A DNA stretch of 41,013 bases, from assembly GCA_013416795.1 (NCBI GenBank), contig RQSC01000012.1, forward strand, positions 171,385 to 212,397, given 5' to 3'. This DNA comes from Prasinococcaceae sp. CCMP 1430 (lineage: Eukaryota > Prasinodermophyta > Palmophyllophyceae > Prasinococcales > Prasinococcaceae). Each line of letters opens with the position of its first letter. Position 1 is the first letter of the stretch. The notes beneath the pieces are model-generated. The model worked only from the letters and a program-made list of their open reading frames with translations. It was not told where the DNA came from and did not search any database. Made by a program: the position numbers and the translations under genes. Positions 18,676-27,533 of this stretch are shown piece after piece.

Positions 18676-21422
18676 ATGGGCGAGCAGGCAGCAGCCCCGG
18701 CTGTTGGGGGCGCGGCGGCGACGGCGTCCACGGCAGCGGCGGCAAAGGCTGCAGCAGCAGCGGCGGCGGCGGCGGCGGCAGCGGCAGCAGCAGCGGGAGC
18801 TGACGACGAGCAGTCTCTCGGCGACGCGCTTCTGCCGACTGTGTGCGCGGCGCTTGCTCGCGGCGAGGCTGATGCTGGCGCGCTCGCCGACGAGCTGCGC
18901 ACAGCCGCAGCAGCGCGTGCCGCAGAGATCGAGCAGCTCTGTAGGGAGCACTACGGTGCGTGCGCCCCCGCGCCGCGCCCAAGCCCCACACCTCTTGCGA
19001 CCATACCTGATACACCGACCTATCGGGGCGCGTCCGTCCCCCGCTGACGCGGCTGCTGCACGCCCGCCCCTTGTCCCGCACGTGGTGCGCAGATGAGTTC
19101 GTGCTCGCCGTCGATGAGTTGCGATTTGTGCGCGAGGAGGGTGGCGCCCTGCGTGAGCGTGTCGTTGCACAGGATGACGCTGTGCAAGAGTCGGGTACAC
19201 GAGTGCTCTCCTCCCTTGAGAGCCTTATATCTACCAGGGAGGGAGCGGAGCGAATGTCAGCGGCCGCATCTGCCGCCGATGTGTGCCTGGCCGCGCTGGA
19301 GTGCTGCAGCGAGGCAAACGCTGCCCACGCGTCGCGCGACTTCTACGGCGCGATCCGAGCGCTCGGGGAAATCCGAAAGGTGCATATCCCGGCCGTGGGC
19401 GTGGCATCTGCGGAGCTGGCGGGCTATCTCGAGCGCTGCGCTCCGCGCTGCGAGGCCCAGATCGTACGCCAGGTGACACAAGAGCTCAACGCCTGGTTGA
19501 CCGAGGCCCGCTCGCTGGCGCGCGCAGCGGGAATGGCGGGCATACGCGCCGCGACGGCACGACGCAGGCGGCTGGCGGAGCTCGCAAAGCAGCAGGACAG
19601 GGCGCTGGCGTCCATGCACCGGACTGATGGCGACGGCGGCGGCGTTTTGGAGTTCCCGCTCGGTGACGAGCGCGATGAGGACGAGGGCCAAGCCAACGAA
19701 GCGGGTCTGCAGGAGGACGACGGCGCGGAGGCGATGGACCTGACGCCGCTGCATAGATGTGCGCACGTGCAAAGCATGCTGGGTCGCTCGGACGACTTCG
19801 CCGCGTACTACGTGGAGAATCGCGCAGCCCAGCTCCGCTCGGACCTTTCGAAGGTGGTGGCCGGCCTCGGCGACGGCGGTGGCGGCAACGGAAGCGCTGG
19901 CGGGGGGGCGTCCGACCCGGGCGTCGCCTTTCTGCAGAGCTATCAGTCTTCGGTCGCGCAGGTAGTCGGCTTTTTCTTGGTCGAAGCGCGCGTTTTGCGC
20001 TCGGGCGTCAATGGCATGAGCGCTGCGGCGACGAGAGCCCTGTGGGGAGAGGCGGCCTTCACGCTGGCGTCCGCGCTACGCACGAGCGCCGGTGTCATGC
20101 GCGACCCCGGGCAGGTACTCGTGGTGCGAGACTTTGTCGCGCTGGCTGCCGACGCTGTCCGCGCGGTGGGATTCGACGCCCGTTCCCTGGATGCTGCGCT
20201 CAATGGCACGCGCGAGATGTACATGAGCCTGCTCGCCAACGACGCGGCCGAGCAGATCCGCTCGGTTCTCAGCACGGGGAGCCTGGAGCCATTCGAGGTG
20301 AGCACCGAGGGCGAGATGGAGCGGCAGGTGGTTGCGTACGGCTTGCACGAGCTCGCGGTGGGCCAGGCGTCCGAAGCGGGGCGCGGCCAGAGCCCGATTG
20401 GCGTGGCTAGCAGCCCTGGCGATGGAAACGCGCCGCCCGCGTCCCCGGCAGCGTCGAGCTCGCCGCGCCTGCCGTGGCGGGCGCCGTTCAGCGCCTCGGT
20501 GCCCCGCGTGTGCCAGTTGACGAGCCGCTTCCTGGGTGACATGGCCCAGTTCCTTGGCACGGTGTCCATGCCGGCCGCGGAGGCGCGCGCCGCCCTCGCG
20601 TCCGGCGTGTCGACGTTGCTGGCGGAGGCGGCGCCAGGCGCCGTGGACGGCGCTCTGTCCGCCGAGAGCCTGCCCGTCGCGAAGGCCGTGCGGCTCTCCC
20701 TTGACGCGGCCGCTCTGAAGACGAGCTGTGCTGCGCTCGAGCGCCGCGCGAAGCACGTCTGCTGGCAGGAGATGCGCGTAGAGGTCTCCCCCAAGGAACT
20801 CTTCGCTCAGGCGACGTTGGCACTCGAGGCTGCGAGCAAGAGGGCCACAGACTGCGCGGCGAACACCATGCTGGTGTTTGTGGAGCGGTACCGAATGGCG
20901 AACGCCGGCCGATCGTGGGCGCCGGACGCGCCACCGGCGGTATCGCAGGGGCTGACGGTGCCCTCCGCCGAGATGGAGGATCTGGCGGAGCAGCTCGCGA
21001 TGTCCTTCGCCAGCGTGCGCGCGTTCCTCTCGCGCGAGGAGTACGCGCGCCTGTGCGCGCAGCCGCTGGGCCAGGCCGGCGCCTGGCTCGCGGGCGCGCT
21101 CGCGTCCGAGGCGTCGCGCCACTGGAATCCGTGGGGGCTGGCGACGCTCGACGCGGAGCTGCGGCGGCTGGAGACGGCGGTGCGCTCCGCCGAGCTGCCC
21201 GACACGCAGCTGGCGGAGGCCCGCCAGCTCGTGAGCCTGCTGCAGAGCCAGAGCCTAGAGCGGCTCGACGAGGCCGGCTACCTCCAGCGCCAGTACCCGC
21301 GGCTATCCGCGGCGAAAGTGCTGATCGTGCTGGAGAAGTACCGCGAGCCGCCGAATGACCGCACCTCGTTCATGCGGCGCAAGGCCGTCGACGCGGCGCT
21401 CAAGAAACTCAGGCGGCAATAG
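18676..21422 (+). CDS. SEC15: Exocyst complex subunit SEC15 (EXOC6)
   Basis: Exons 18676–18955 and 19093–21422 (intron 137 nt, donor GTGCGT) encode 869 aa, about the normal length. The junction is phase 1 and restores HY-DEFVLAVDELR. Family landmarks include FYGAIRALGEIRKVHIP, the helical RQVTQELNAWLTEAR, DLTPLHRCAHVQSMLG…YYVENRAAQLRSDL, FFLVEARVLRSG, and the C-terminal VLIVLEKYREP…ALKKLRR. SEC15 links Rab11/Sec4-type GTPases to the exocyst during tethering of secretory vesicles at the plasma membrane. The N-terminus carries an uninterrupted alanine tract (about residues 22–40) not expected in the family. An upstream in-frame GTG at 18667 is not a likely start. It is followed on the same strand by the F-box–Kelch gene, one of only two same-strand neighbour pairs here. 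Confidence 0.93.
18739..18801 (+). repeat. GCN repeat coding polyalanine in SEC15 exon 1
   Basis: GCA/GCG codons in a row encode an alanine tract of more than 15 residues. Repeats of this kind often vary in length between strains. Confidence 0.75.
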
Positions 21423-22695
21423 CGGCGGCGGCCCGCGCCCGCGCGCCCGCCGCGACTGCCGGTAGTAGTAGGTAGCTGCTCTCTCTCTCTAGACTAGCTA
21501 GCTAGGGCCCCCTGTGAGAAGATCAGTCCGTCCGTGCATAGTGTCCTCACCACGGCTGGCGCCGACGTCGAAGCGGCCGGGGTGGTGTGGCGAAACAGCA
21601 AGCACGCAACCCACCGCTGGCTCGTCCGGCGGGGGGGCTCGGCACGCACAGCCCGTCGCTCGCCGCCTCGCTACCCCGCGGCGGCGGCCCTCCCCACTTT
21701 GCCCCTTCCCCTCCCCTCCCCCCCTCCCCCCGGTCCCCTGCGCGCCGCGTTTCCGCCATCGCACGAGCATGCCATCGCTCGCCATCGAGCGCATGTGCGC
21801 GCCGGCGCCGCTCAAGGGGCACTGCGCCGCGTGGCGGGGGCACTTTTCGCGGTTGGGCCGCGGGCGCCCCGCCGTGCCCGTCTCTCCCGCGCCGGGATTG
21901 AGCCGCGCGCGCGGCACGTCGGCGCCCTCCGGTTCGGGCGGGGGAACGGCGCGCCATCCCATCACGCCGCACGCGCCTCACATCCACGGCCTCATCTGCG
22001 CCGCGCCCTCAGTCAAGTCAGCCCGCGCTCCGCGCTCGCCCCCGCCCCGCTCCCCGTCCGGCGCCCGGCCACAACCGCCCGCGGACTGTCGGGACCGAAA
22101 AGTGCAAACAAGATCCATCCGCCCGCGCGCGCGGATCCCGCTCCGCGGAACCTCGAAACCCATCAGAACGCATCCGCGCGCGACTGCATGTGAAAGTGTC
22201 TGATATTTGTCACCCGCAAAAAAAATCGCGCGGACGCGGGCGAAGCCACGTGCCCTTTTTTGCCCTTTTTTTCTCGGGGCGCGGCAGTTTCGAGGGGGAG
22301 CGGCGCGGAGCGGAGATGTCGAAACGAAGGCGCTCTGAATTTACGGAAGTGAATTCGGATGGTGCGCGGCGGCGGGCGAACGGCGGCGCCCTCGCGGAAG
22401 GGCGCGCGCGCGCCGGGGCGACGCAGCCACACGGCGGCGCGCGGACGCCGGCGGCGCGCGCGCGCGTGTGGTGGTGGTGGTGGTGGGGTGGGTGGGGCGG
22501 AGGAGGAAAGAGAGCGACCGCGCTCCCTCTCACCGCCCTTCCGCTTCTGGCGCGCGCGCTTCGCCGACCCCTCCGCTCGCACCACGCCGCCGACGCCGAC
22601 AACGCGCCCGCAAACAAACACTTCCACGCCAAGCGGGGGGGGGGGGGGGGGGGGGGGAGGGTAACCCTTACCGCCGCCCGCGTTTCGGTACCGCC
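21423..22695. other. Long intergenic region without a supported gene
   Basis: About 1.27 kb separates SEC15 and the F-box–Kelch gene. It holds a CT-repeat and CTAG-rich stretch at 21480–21505, C-rich pyrimidine tracts near 21700–21735, A/T runs at 22217–22225 and 22255–22272, a TGG/GGT-rich stretch at 22465–22500, and a G23 run at 22635–22657 just before the next start. Open frames exist on both strands but are Arg/Pro/Ala-rich and show no motif, so I call none. I looked for a LOV domain upstream of the Kelch gene and saw none. Confidence 0.5.
22635..22657. repeat. G23 homopolymer in the 5' UTR of the F-box–Kelch gene
   Basis: An uninterrupted run of 23 G ends 38 bp before the ATG at 22696. 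In RNA it could form a G-quadruplex near the start codon. A second run of 11 G (22740–22750) lies within the first 20 codons of the gene. Confidence 0.9.
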
Positions 22696-25086
22696 ATGCT
22701 GCTCCCGGCAGACGCCCAGCAGGCGCTGGGGTGCGCGGTGGGGGGGGGGGCTCTGAAGCTGTCCGGCCGCGAGGACGCCGCGGGGCGCGCGTCGGAGGAG
22801 GCGTCCCTGGAGGAGGCCGCCGCGGCCGCCGCGCTGCGCGCGCCCGGCGATGGGGAGGCCGCGGCGCAGCCGGCCACGCTGCTGTCGCTCACCGACGCGA
22901 TCCTGGCCGCGCACGTGCTGCGGCGCTGCCCAATACGCGACGTGTGCGCCATGGCGGGAGTGTGCCGTCGGCTGCGCCGCACGGTGTTGCAGTCGAGCGG
23001 GATGTGGGAGGCGCTCTTCGAGCGTGACTTCGGCACGCACGCCGCCGCGGGCGTGCGAAAGGCGCTCTCGCAACGCTTCACCTGGCGGCACGCAGCGCGG
23101 CAGATGATCGACCTGAGCGGGCTGCACTGGAACAAGCTGCACGCACGGGTTGCGCCCACCATCAGGCCGCGCTGCAACTTTGCGCTCTGCGCAGTGGGCG
23201 AGAAGCTGTACACGTTCGGCGGCGAGGGCGAGGGCATGACGGCGCAGGGCGACGTGTGCATGGTCGACCTCGCTGCCACCGCGCCGCAGTGGCAGCACGT
23301 CGAGACTGTGGGCGAGTCGCCCCCCCCACGGTGGGGGCACACGCTGACGCACGTCGAGGGCGACAGCGGCAGCACCCTCGTGGTGTTCGGCGGATGCAAT
23401 CCCGAGGGAGCGCTCGACGACCTGTGGGTGCTGGAAATCGACGGGGAGCCGATGCCGCGCTGGCGGCGTGTGTGTGCGGCGCGAGCCAAGGCGCGTGCGC
23501 GCACCTGGCACTCGAGCTGCGTGGTGGAGGGCTCGCGTTTGGCAGTGTACGGTGGTGCCACGATGGACGGCACCCTGCTCTCCGACCTGGCTGTGATTGA
23601 TGTGCTCGCCGAGCGTCCCTGCTGGAGGGTCATCGAGGCGGAGAGCGAGGGCAAGCCCTCCGCCCGCCTTGGCCAGTCCCTCGTGAGCATCGGCGGCGCA
23701 CGCCTGCACATGTTCGGTGGCCTGGCGTCGGGCTCCAGGCCAGGCGAGAGCAGCCATTCGGACGAAACGTACGTGATCAATGTTGACGACGACGTGCCCC
23801 GATGGGAACGCGTGGGAACCGCCGGGCCGAGCAGCTCGAACGACAGCGTCGGTAGGAGCGACGCCGCGCAAGTCAAGCCCTTGGGAGATCGCGAGCATCG
23901 GCCCACGCCGAGGTACGATCACGCGTGCCTCGGCCTGCCGGGCGGTCGTGTGCTGATCTTCGGAGGGCTCGGACAGCTCGGGTTGCAGTCGCCAATGCAG
24001 ATCTTTGCCATCACGCCGAACTCGGCAGCACCGCACTGGCGCAGATTGTGTCCGCGTGGCACGCCGCCGGAAAATGCTTGGGGCCACTCCACTCACCTCA
24101 CGCGCGGGCTGAACGTCGTGATGATTGGTGGCGGCGCTTCGGATGGCTCCGACTGGGACTTGGGCACGATTCACGAGCTCAGGCTCGTCTGTGCAGAGCC
24201 CGAGGCGCGTTCTGATGCCGCCACGCGCGTGCGCCCAGCGGTGCGCAAGTCTCCAAAGCAGTGGCGCGCGTTGCATGCCGAGGTCCCGGTCATCCGCAGC
24301 GACGGCGATGGTAGCGGCGGCAACGAGAGTGGCGGAGAGACCAGCAGCGGTGCTGGGGGTAGCGGCGATGACGACAATGTGCTGCCCGAGAGTGTGCCCG
24401 GCGCTGGCATGCGCAAGCTCGACTGGACCAGCCCTCAGCGACAGGGGGAGGCCTGCGCACGCGGCGCCGCCGCCGCCAACACGTGCACGGATGAGCCGGA
24501 CTTTGGAGGCCAGGTCCGGAGCACGCAGTACTACGCCGCTGCCGGGACGGGCCACCCGTCGAGGGCACTCTTGAATCGTGCGCGGGCCGGTGTGGGCGGA
24601 GAAGAGTCGCGGAAGTACTATGGCTCTGAAGAATCGTCAAGTGGGGAAGAGACCCCGCCGGGCGCCGTGGCTGTGAAGTCGATTGGTCGAGATGGAGGTG
24701 GGTCGATGGGGGACGCTGCAGCCCAGGCTCCTCTACTGTCTGAGAGTCCTGCGGGCCACAAGCGCGTGCGCGAGTGGTCAAGTCGCGAGGCGACCTCGGG
24801 CAGCAACGACATGAGCACGAGCGACGGGCTGAGCATGAGCACAAGCGAGCCCTTCAGCTCGGGGTCGGGCTCGACCTCAGTCCGTGAGACGTCTTCGGGG
24901 TCGGGATCCGGATCGGGGTCTGGCTCCAACGACAGCAGCTCCTCTTCTCCAGGAGAGTCGTCCGGTCCGGATGACGTCGCCGAGGAGCCCAAGGGCAGTC
25001 CCTCCGCCTCGCACTCATCAGGCGCGCCTCCCTGCAAACCGCTCGTGGTGTTGGCCACGGCTCATGCCCCAAAGCCGCGCGAGTGA
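22696..25086 (+). CDS. F-box–Kelch protein, ZEITLUPE/ADAGIO-like but without LOV domain
   Basis: A 796-aa protein. An F-box-like segment lies at about 62–112 (LLSLTDAILAAHVLRRCPIR…VCRRLRR), followed by HAARQMIDL. Six Kelch repeats follow between about 155 and 505, with cores LYTFGGEGEG, LVVFGGCNPEG, LAVYGGATMDG, LHMFGGLASG, VLIFGGLGQLG and VVMIGGGASDG. The order and intervening motifs (RTWHSSC, SARLGQSL, RYDHACLGLPGGRVLIFGG, AWGHSTH) match the Kelch half of plant ZTL/FKF1/LKP2, SCF adaptors that degrade clock proteins. The blue-light LOV domain those proteins carry at the N-terminus is absent; an Ala/Glu-rich 60-residue leader takes its place. A ~290-residue Ser/Gly/acidic tail is unlike plant members. 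It probably acts as an SCF ubiquitin-ligase substrate receptor; the substrate is unknown. Confidence 0.86.
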   Translation: MLLPADAQQALGCAVGGGALKLSGREDAAGRASEEASLEEAAAAAALRAPGDGEAAAQPATLLSLTDAILAAHVLRRCPIRDVCAMAGVCRRLRRTVLQSSGMWEALFERDFGTHAAAGVRKALSQRFTWRHAARQMIDLSGLHWNKLHARVAPTIRPRCNFALCAVGEKLYTFGGEGEGMTAQGDVCMVDLAATAPQWQHVETVGESPPPRWGHTLTHVEGDSGSTLVVFGGCNPEGALDDLWVLEIDGEPMPRWRRVCAARAKARARTWHSSCVVEGSRLAVYGGATMDGTLLSDLAVIDVLAERPCWRVIEAESEGKPSARLGQSLVSIGGARLHMFGGLASGSRPGESSHSDETYVINVDDDVPRWERVGTAGPSSSNDSVGRSDAAQVKPLGDREHRPTPRYDHACLGLPGGRVLIFGGLGQLGLQSPMQIFAITPNSAAPHWRRLCPRGTPPENAWGHSTHLTRGLNVVMIGGGASDGSDWDLGTIHELRLVCAEPEARSDAATRVRPAVRKSPKQWRALHAEVPVIRSDGDGSGGNESGGETSSGAGGSGDDDNVLPESVPGAGMRKLDWTSPQRQGEACARGAAAANTCTDEPDFGGQVRSTQYYAAAGTGHPSRALLNRARAGVGGEESRKYYGSEESSSGEETPPGAVAVKSIGRDGGGSMGDAAAQAPLLSESPAGHKRVREWSSREATSGSNDMSTSDGLSMSTSEPFSSGSGSTSVRETSSGSGSGSGSGSNDSSSSSPGESSGPDDVAEEPKGSPSASHSSGAPPCKPLVVLATAHAPKPRE

Positions 25087-25389
25087 GCGTTGCGACAGTA
25101 ACCGTGCCTTGAGCGTCTCCGGAGACGTCGTTCGCGCCCCGATGGCCACAGGCGCTGAGCGTGCCCAGCCGGTGCCGCGGCGCCCATGGCTCGCGTGTGC
25201 GCCTCACTTCCAGTTCGAGGGTTACGGTTAGGTTTGGTTCGAAAAGGGTTCCAGACACCAGCCGCACTCATGCCGCGCGCGCGCTTGCGGCGCGCACACG
25301 CATAGGTGGGACAGAGCGCGCCGCGCGCACGCGTTGCCTGCTGCGGGCGCCCTACCTCGCTCTAGCGCGCCCTCGTGAAAGTGCTCGTA
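25087..25389. other. Spacer before the cupin gene with telomere-like motif
   Basis: This 303-bp same-strand gap contains a degenerate GGTTA/GGTTTG stretch at 25219–25237 reminiscent of plant-type telomere repeats or a telo-box. Nothing coding is supported. Confidence 0.4.
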
Positions 25390-26215
25390 ATGGCGGGTCC
25401 CGCACCCGGTGGCGTGCAGTCGATGAGCGCGCGCCAGCTCGTCGACGCGCTCGGGCTGGTGCCGCACCCCGAGGGCGGTTTCTTCCTAGAGACGTGGCGC
25501 ACGGGATGCACGCCGATGACGACGATGGGGCAGAGCGATCCGGCGGCAGACGGCACCGTATCCACTGCACGTGGCCAGCGACGTCCGGATGGCGACGGCC
25601 GACGCAACGCGCTCACTTCAATCTACTGGATGCCCACGCGAGCGTCTCCCAGGCTGCCGCTCGGTGTCAACCTCAGCGACCACGTCCACTACTATCACTG
25701 CGGCGCGCCGTTTGAGTACACCCTGTACGACCCCGCGACTGGCGAGATGCACGTCGAGGTCCTCGGCCCCGATGTGCTTGCCGGTCACAGGCTGCAGGTG
25801 TGCGTGAAAGGAGGCACGTGGAAGTGCGGCAGGCTGCTGTGCGGCGACGCTCCGGTGGGCGCCGCAGGTGGCGGCGGCGACCCGCGAGATCACTGCCTGC
25901 TCGGCGAGGCCGTCGCGCCGGGCTTCGATTTTCATGACTTCGCGTGGGTCACCAGACAAGAGGTCGACGTTCTTAAGGATGAAGCTGCGAAGGTAAGCGC
26001 ATGGGAGAGAGAGAGCGCGGCCCGGCGTCCGTGGCAGGGCTGTTTGGCAGGAACTGACGCACTGGTCGCTCGCTCCTGTGATGTCTCTGCAGGCAGCACT
26101 GGCGCCATACGTCCACGAACGCATCGACGAGCTCGCCGACGCGAAGGCGACCATTGCGGACGCCGAGGCTCACTACGCAGAGGATACGGAAGCAGAGGCG
26201 AAGCGGCGTCTATAG
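25390..26215 (+). CDS. Cupin_5 / DUF985 family protein, two exons
   Basis: Exons 25390–25992 and 26093–26215 (intron 100 nt, donor GTAAGC) give 241 aa. The family signature LGLVPHPEGGFFLETWR is near the N-terminus. It is followed by ALTSIYWM, the cupin strands DHVHYYHCGAPFEYTLY, GPDVLAGHRLQVCVKGGTW and the closing APGFDFHDFAW. DUF985 proteins are single-domain RmlC-like cupins whose reaction is mostly unknown; some relatives act on sugar derivatives. Exon 2 adds a 40-residue charged helix (HERIDELADAKATIADAEAH) not usual for the family. The first 15 residues contain two Met, and the ATG at 25390 is preceded only by an in-frame GTG. It converges with the SDR gene with 63 bp between stops. Confidence 0.88.
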
Positions 26216-26278
26216 TGCGTAAGGACTGCCCAAGATACATATGCTACAACGGTGCGCGCGTGCGTCCCGCGCACAAGC

Positions 26279-27337
26279 TCACTTGCGCTGGCCGGCGCGG
26301 AGCTCGAGGTCGCTGGCCAACCCTGATAGCAACGCAACGTAGCTGGTGCACCCAGAGCGCGATCCTCGCTCACCGCCTTCCTCAGCGAAGCGCTCCGGCG
26401 ACTGCGGCGCGGCGCCAAGCAGCCGCAAGACTGCGCTGTTGGCCAGGGCCTCGTCGCTCAATATGTCGCCCACCGTGAGCGCTTTCGTGCTCACGCCTGA
26501 GCCAGTGTCGTATACTTCGAAGCTGGCGTCAGTGACGAGCATCTCGCCCCCACTGGCGTCGGCGAGATCGCTCTCGCACAGCGCAGCAACTAAATCAGCG
26601 ACATCTGCGCGCGACACCCGGCCTGCGGCGCCATCGGCCTGACGCACGGTGAGCGCGCCCACGCCCTTGCGCGCGCCGTCGACAAGTCCACTTGGGCGAA
26701 TGACAGTGTAGCACACGTTGTCCGGCGCGGATGCGTACGCGGCACGCACGCCCTCCTCACCGCTCACTTTGCTATCCATTCGCCGCCCAAAGAGGTTCAG
26801 GAAGCGGTATGCCTGCGAGGCTGGCTCGGTCACGCCAGCGCCCGATATCAGCACGAAGCGATTCACACCAGCCGCGACGCACGCGCGTGCGGCGGCTCCA
26901 GCGGCCACTGCGTCCACCGCCGTAGCGTCGCCCGCCGCTCCTGCAGTCGCGGCGAACACGCAAGCCGTCGCTCCCTCGATGGCACGGGCGACTTCATCGC
27001 GCCGAGTCACGTCGGCTTTCGTCGCTGTGATAAGCTCCCCGACTGCGGGATGAGCGCTCGAAGCGATAGGCAGTGTGCCGTCACGCGTGCACGCGCGCAC
27101 GCGCACGCCGCACGCGGCTGCGGCGCAACACACGAGCCAGCCCGTACGGCCACCCGCGCCGAGCACGACCACCAGTCCCCCATGGCCGTGCGACGGCGCG
27201 GACGCGTCGCCGGCTACAGCCGCGCGGAGTGGCAGGCGCGACGCACAGCCGCCGCCGCGACGGCGTGCGGGCGCGAGCCGTCGCACACCATCCTCCCCTT
27301 CCCGTGCGAGCGCAGCTCGCCTAACCACGCACGCCAT
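26279..27337 (-). CDS. Atypical SDR / NmrA-like NAD(P)-binding protein, probably organellar
   Basis: A 352-aa single-exon protein. Residues 1–~48 are rich in Arg and Ala and lack acidic residues apart from a short patch, consistent with a plastid or mitochondrial transit peptide. The Rossmann start is GLVVVLGAGGRTGW with the dinucleotide motif GAGGRTG at 60–66. Further SDR-fold landmarks are DVTRRDEVARAIEGATACVF, VNRFVLISGAGV and YTVIRPSGLVDG. There is no clear YxxxK catalytic pair, as is usual in NmrA/Ycf39/TIC62-like atypical SDRs, which act in photosystem assembly, redox sensing or quinone/isoflavone reduction. The substrate cannot be assigned. It converges with the cupin gene and diverges from the glycosyltransferase-like gene with 196 bp between starts. 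Confidence 0.85.
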   Translation of the reverse strand: MACVVRRAALAREGEDGVRRLAPARRRGGGCASRLPLRAAVAGDASAPSHGHGGLVVVLGAGGRTGWLVCCAAAACGVRVRACTRDGTLPIASSAHPAVGELITATKADVTRRDEVARAIEGATACVFAATAGAAGDATAVDAVAAGAAARACVAAGVNRFVLISGAGVTEPASQAYRFLNLFGRRMDSKVSGEEGVRAAYASAPDNVCYTVIRPSGLVDGARKGVGALTVRQADGAAGRVSRADVADLVAALCESDLADASGGEMLVTDASFEVYDTGSGVSTKALTVGDILSDEALANSAVLRLLGAAPQSPERFAEEGGERGSRSGCTSYVALLSGLASDLELRAGQRK

Positions 27338-27490
27338 CGCTCGATCCCCAGCCCGTCGCCCGCGCGCGCGTGTGGATGTGGCGCGTCCGGGAGGGCGGCG
27401 CACGCGCGTGCGTGCCGACGGCGCACAGATCCCGCAAACGGGGAGCGCTGTTCCGCGAGTGCGCTGACAGATTGGGCGCCACACCGCGCA

Positions 27491-27508
27491 CGCGCGCGCG
27501 CGCGCGCG
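27491..27508. repeat. CG dinucleotide repeat in a divergent promoter
   Basis: An alternating CG run of 18 bp, a Z-DNA-prone sequence, lies 26 bp upstream of the ATG at 27534 and within the 196-bp gap shared with the SDR gene. Confidence 0.8.
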
Positions 27509-27533
27509 GTAGTGTGCACGACAGGTGGAGCGG

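Noticed and set aside
22210-24555. 781-residue minus-strand frame opposite the F-box–Kelch gene
   Set aside because: It is an antisense shadow kept open by extreme GC at third codon positions. It has no domain, while the plus strand encodes six Kelch repeats.
25237-25270. GGTTCGA box resembling a tRNA T-loop
   Set aside because: No matching acceptor stem, anticodon arm or A box can be folded around it on either strand.
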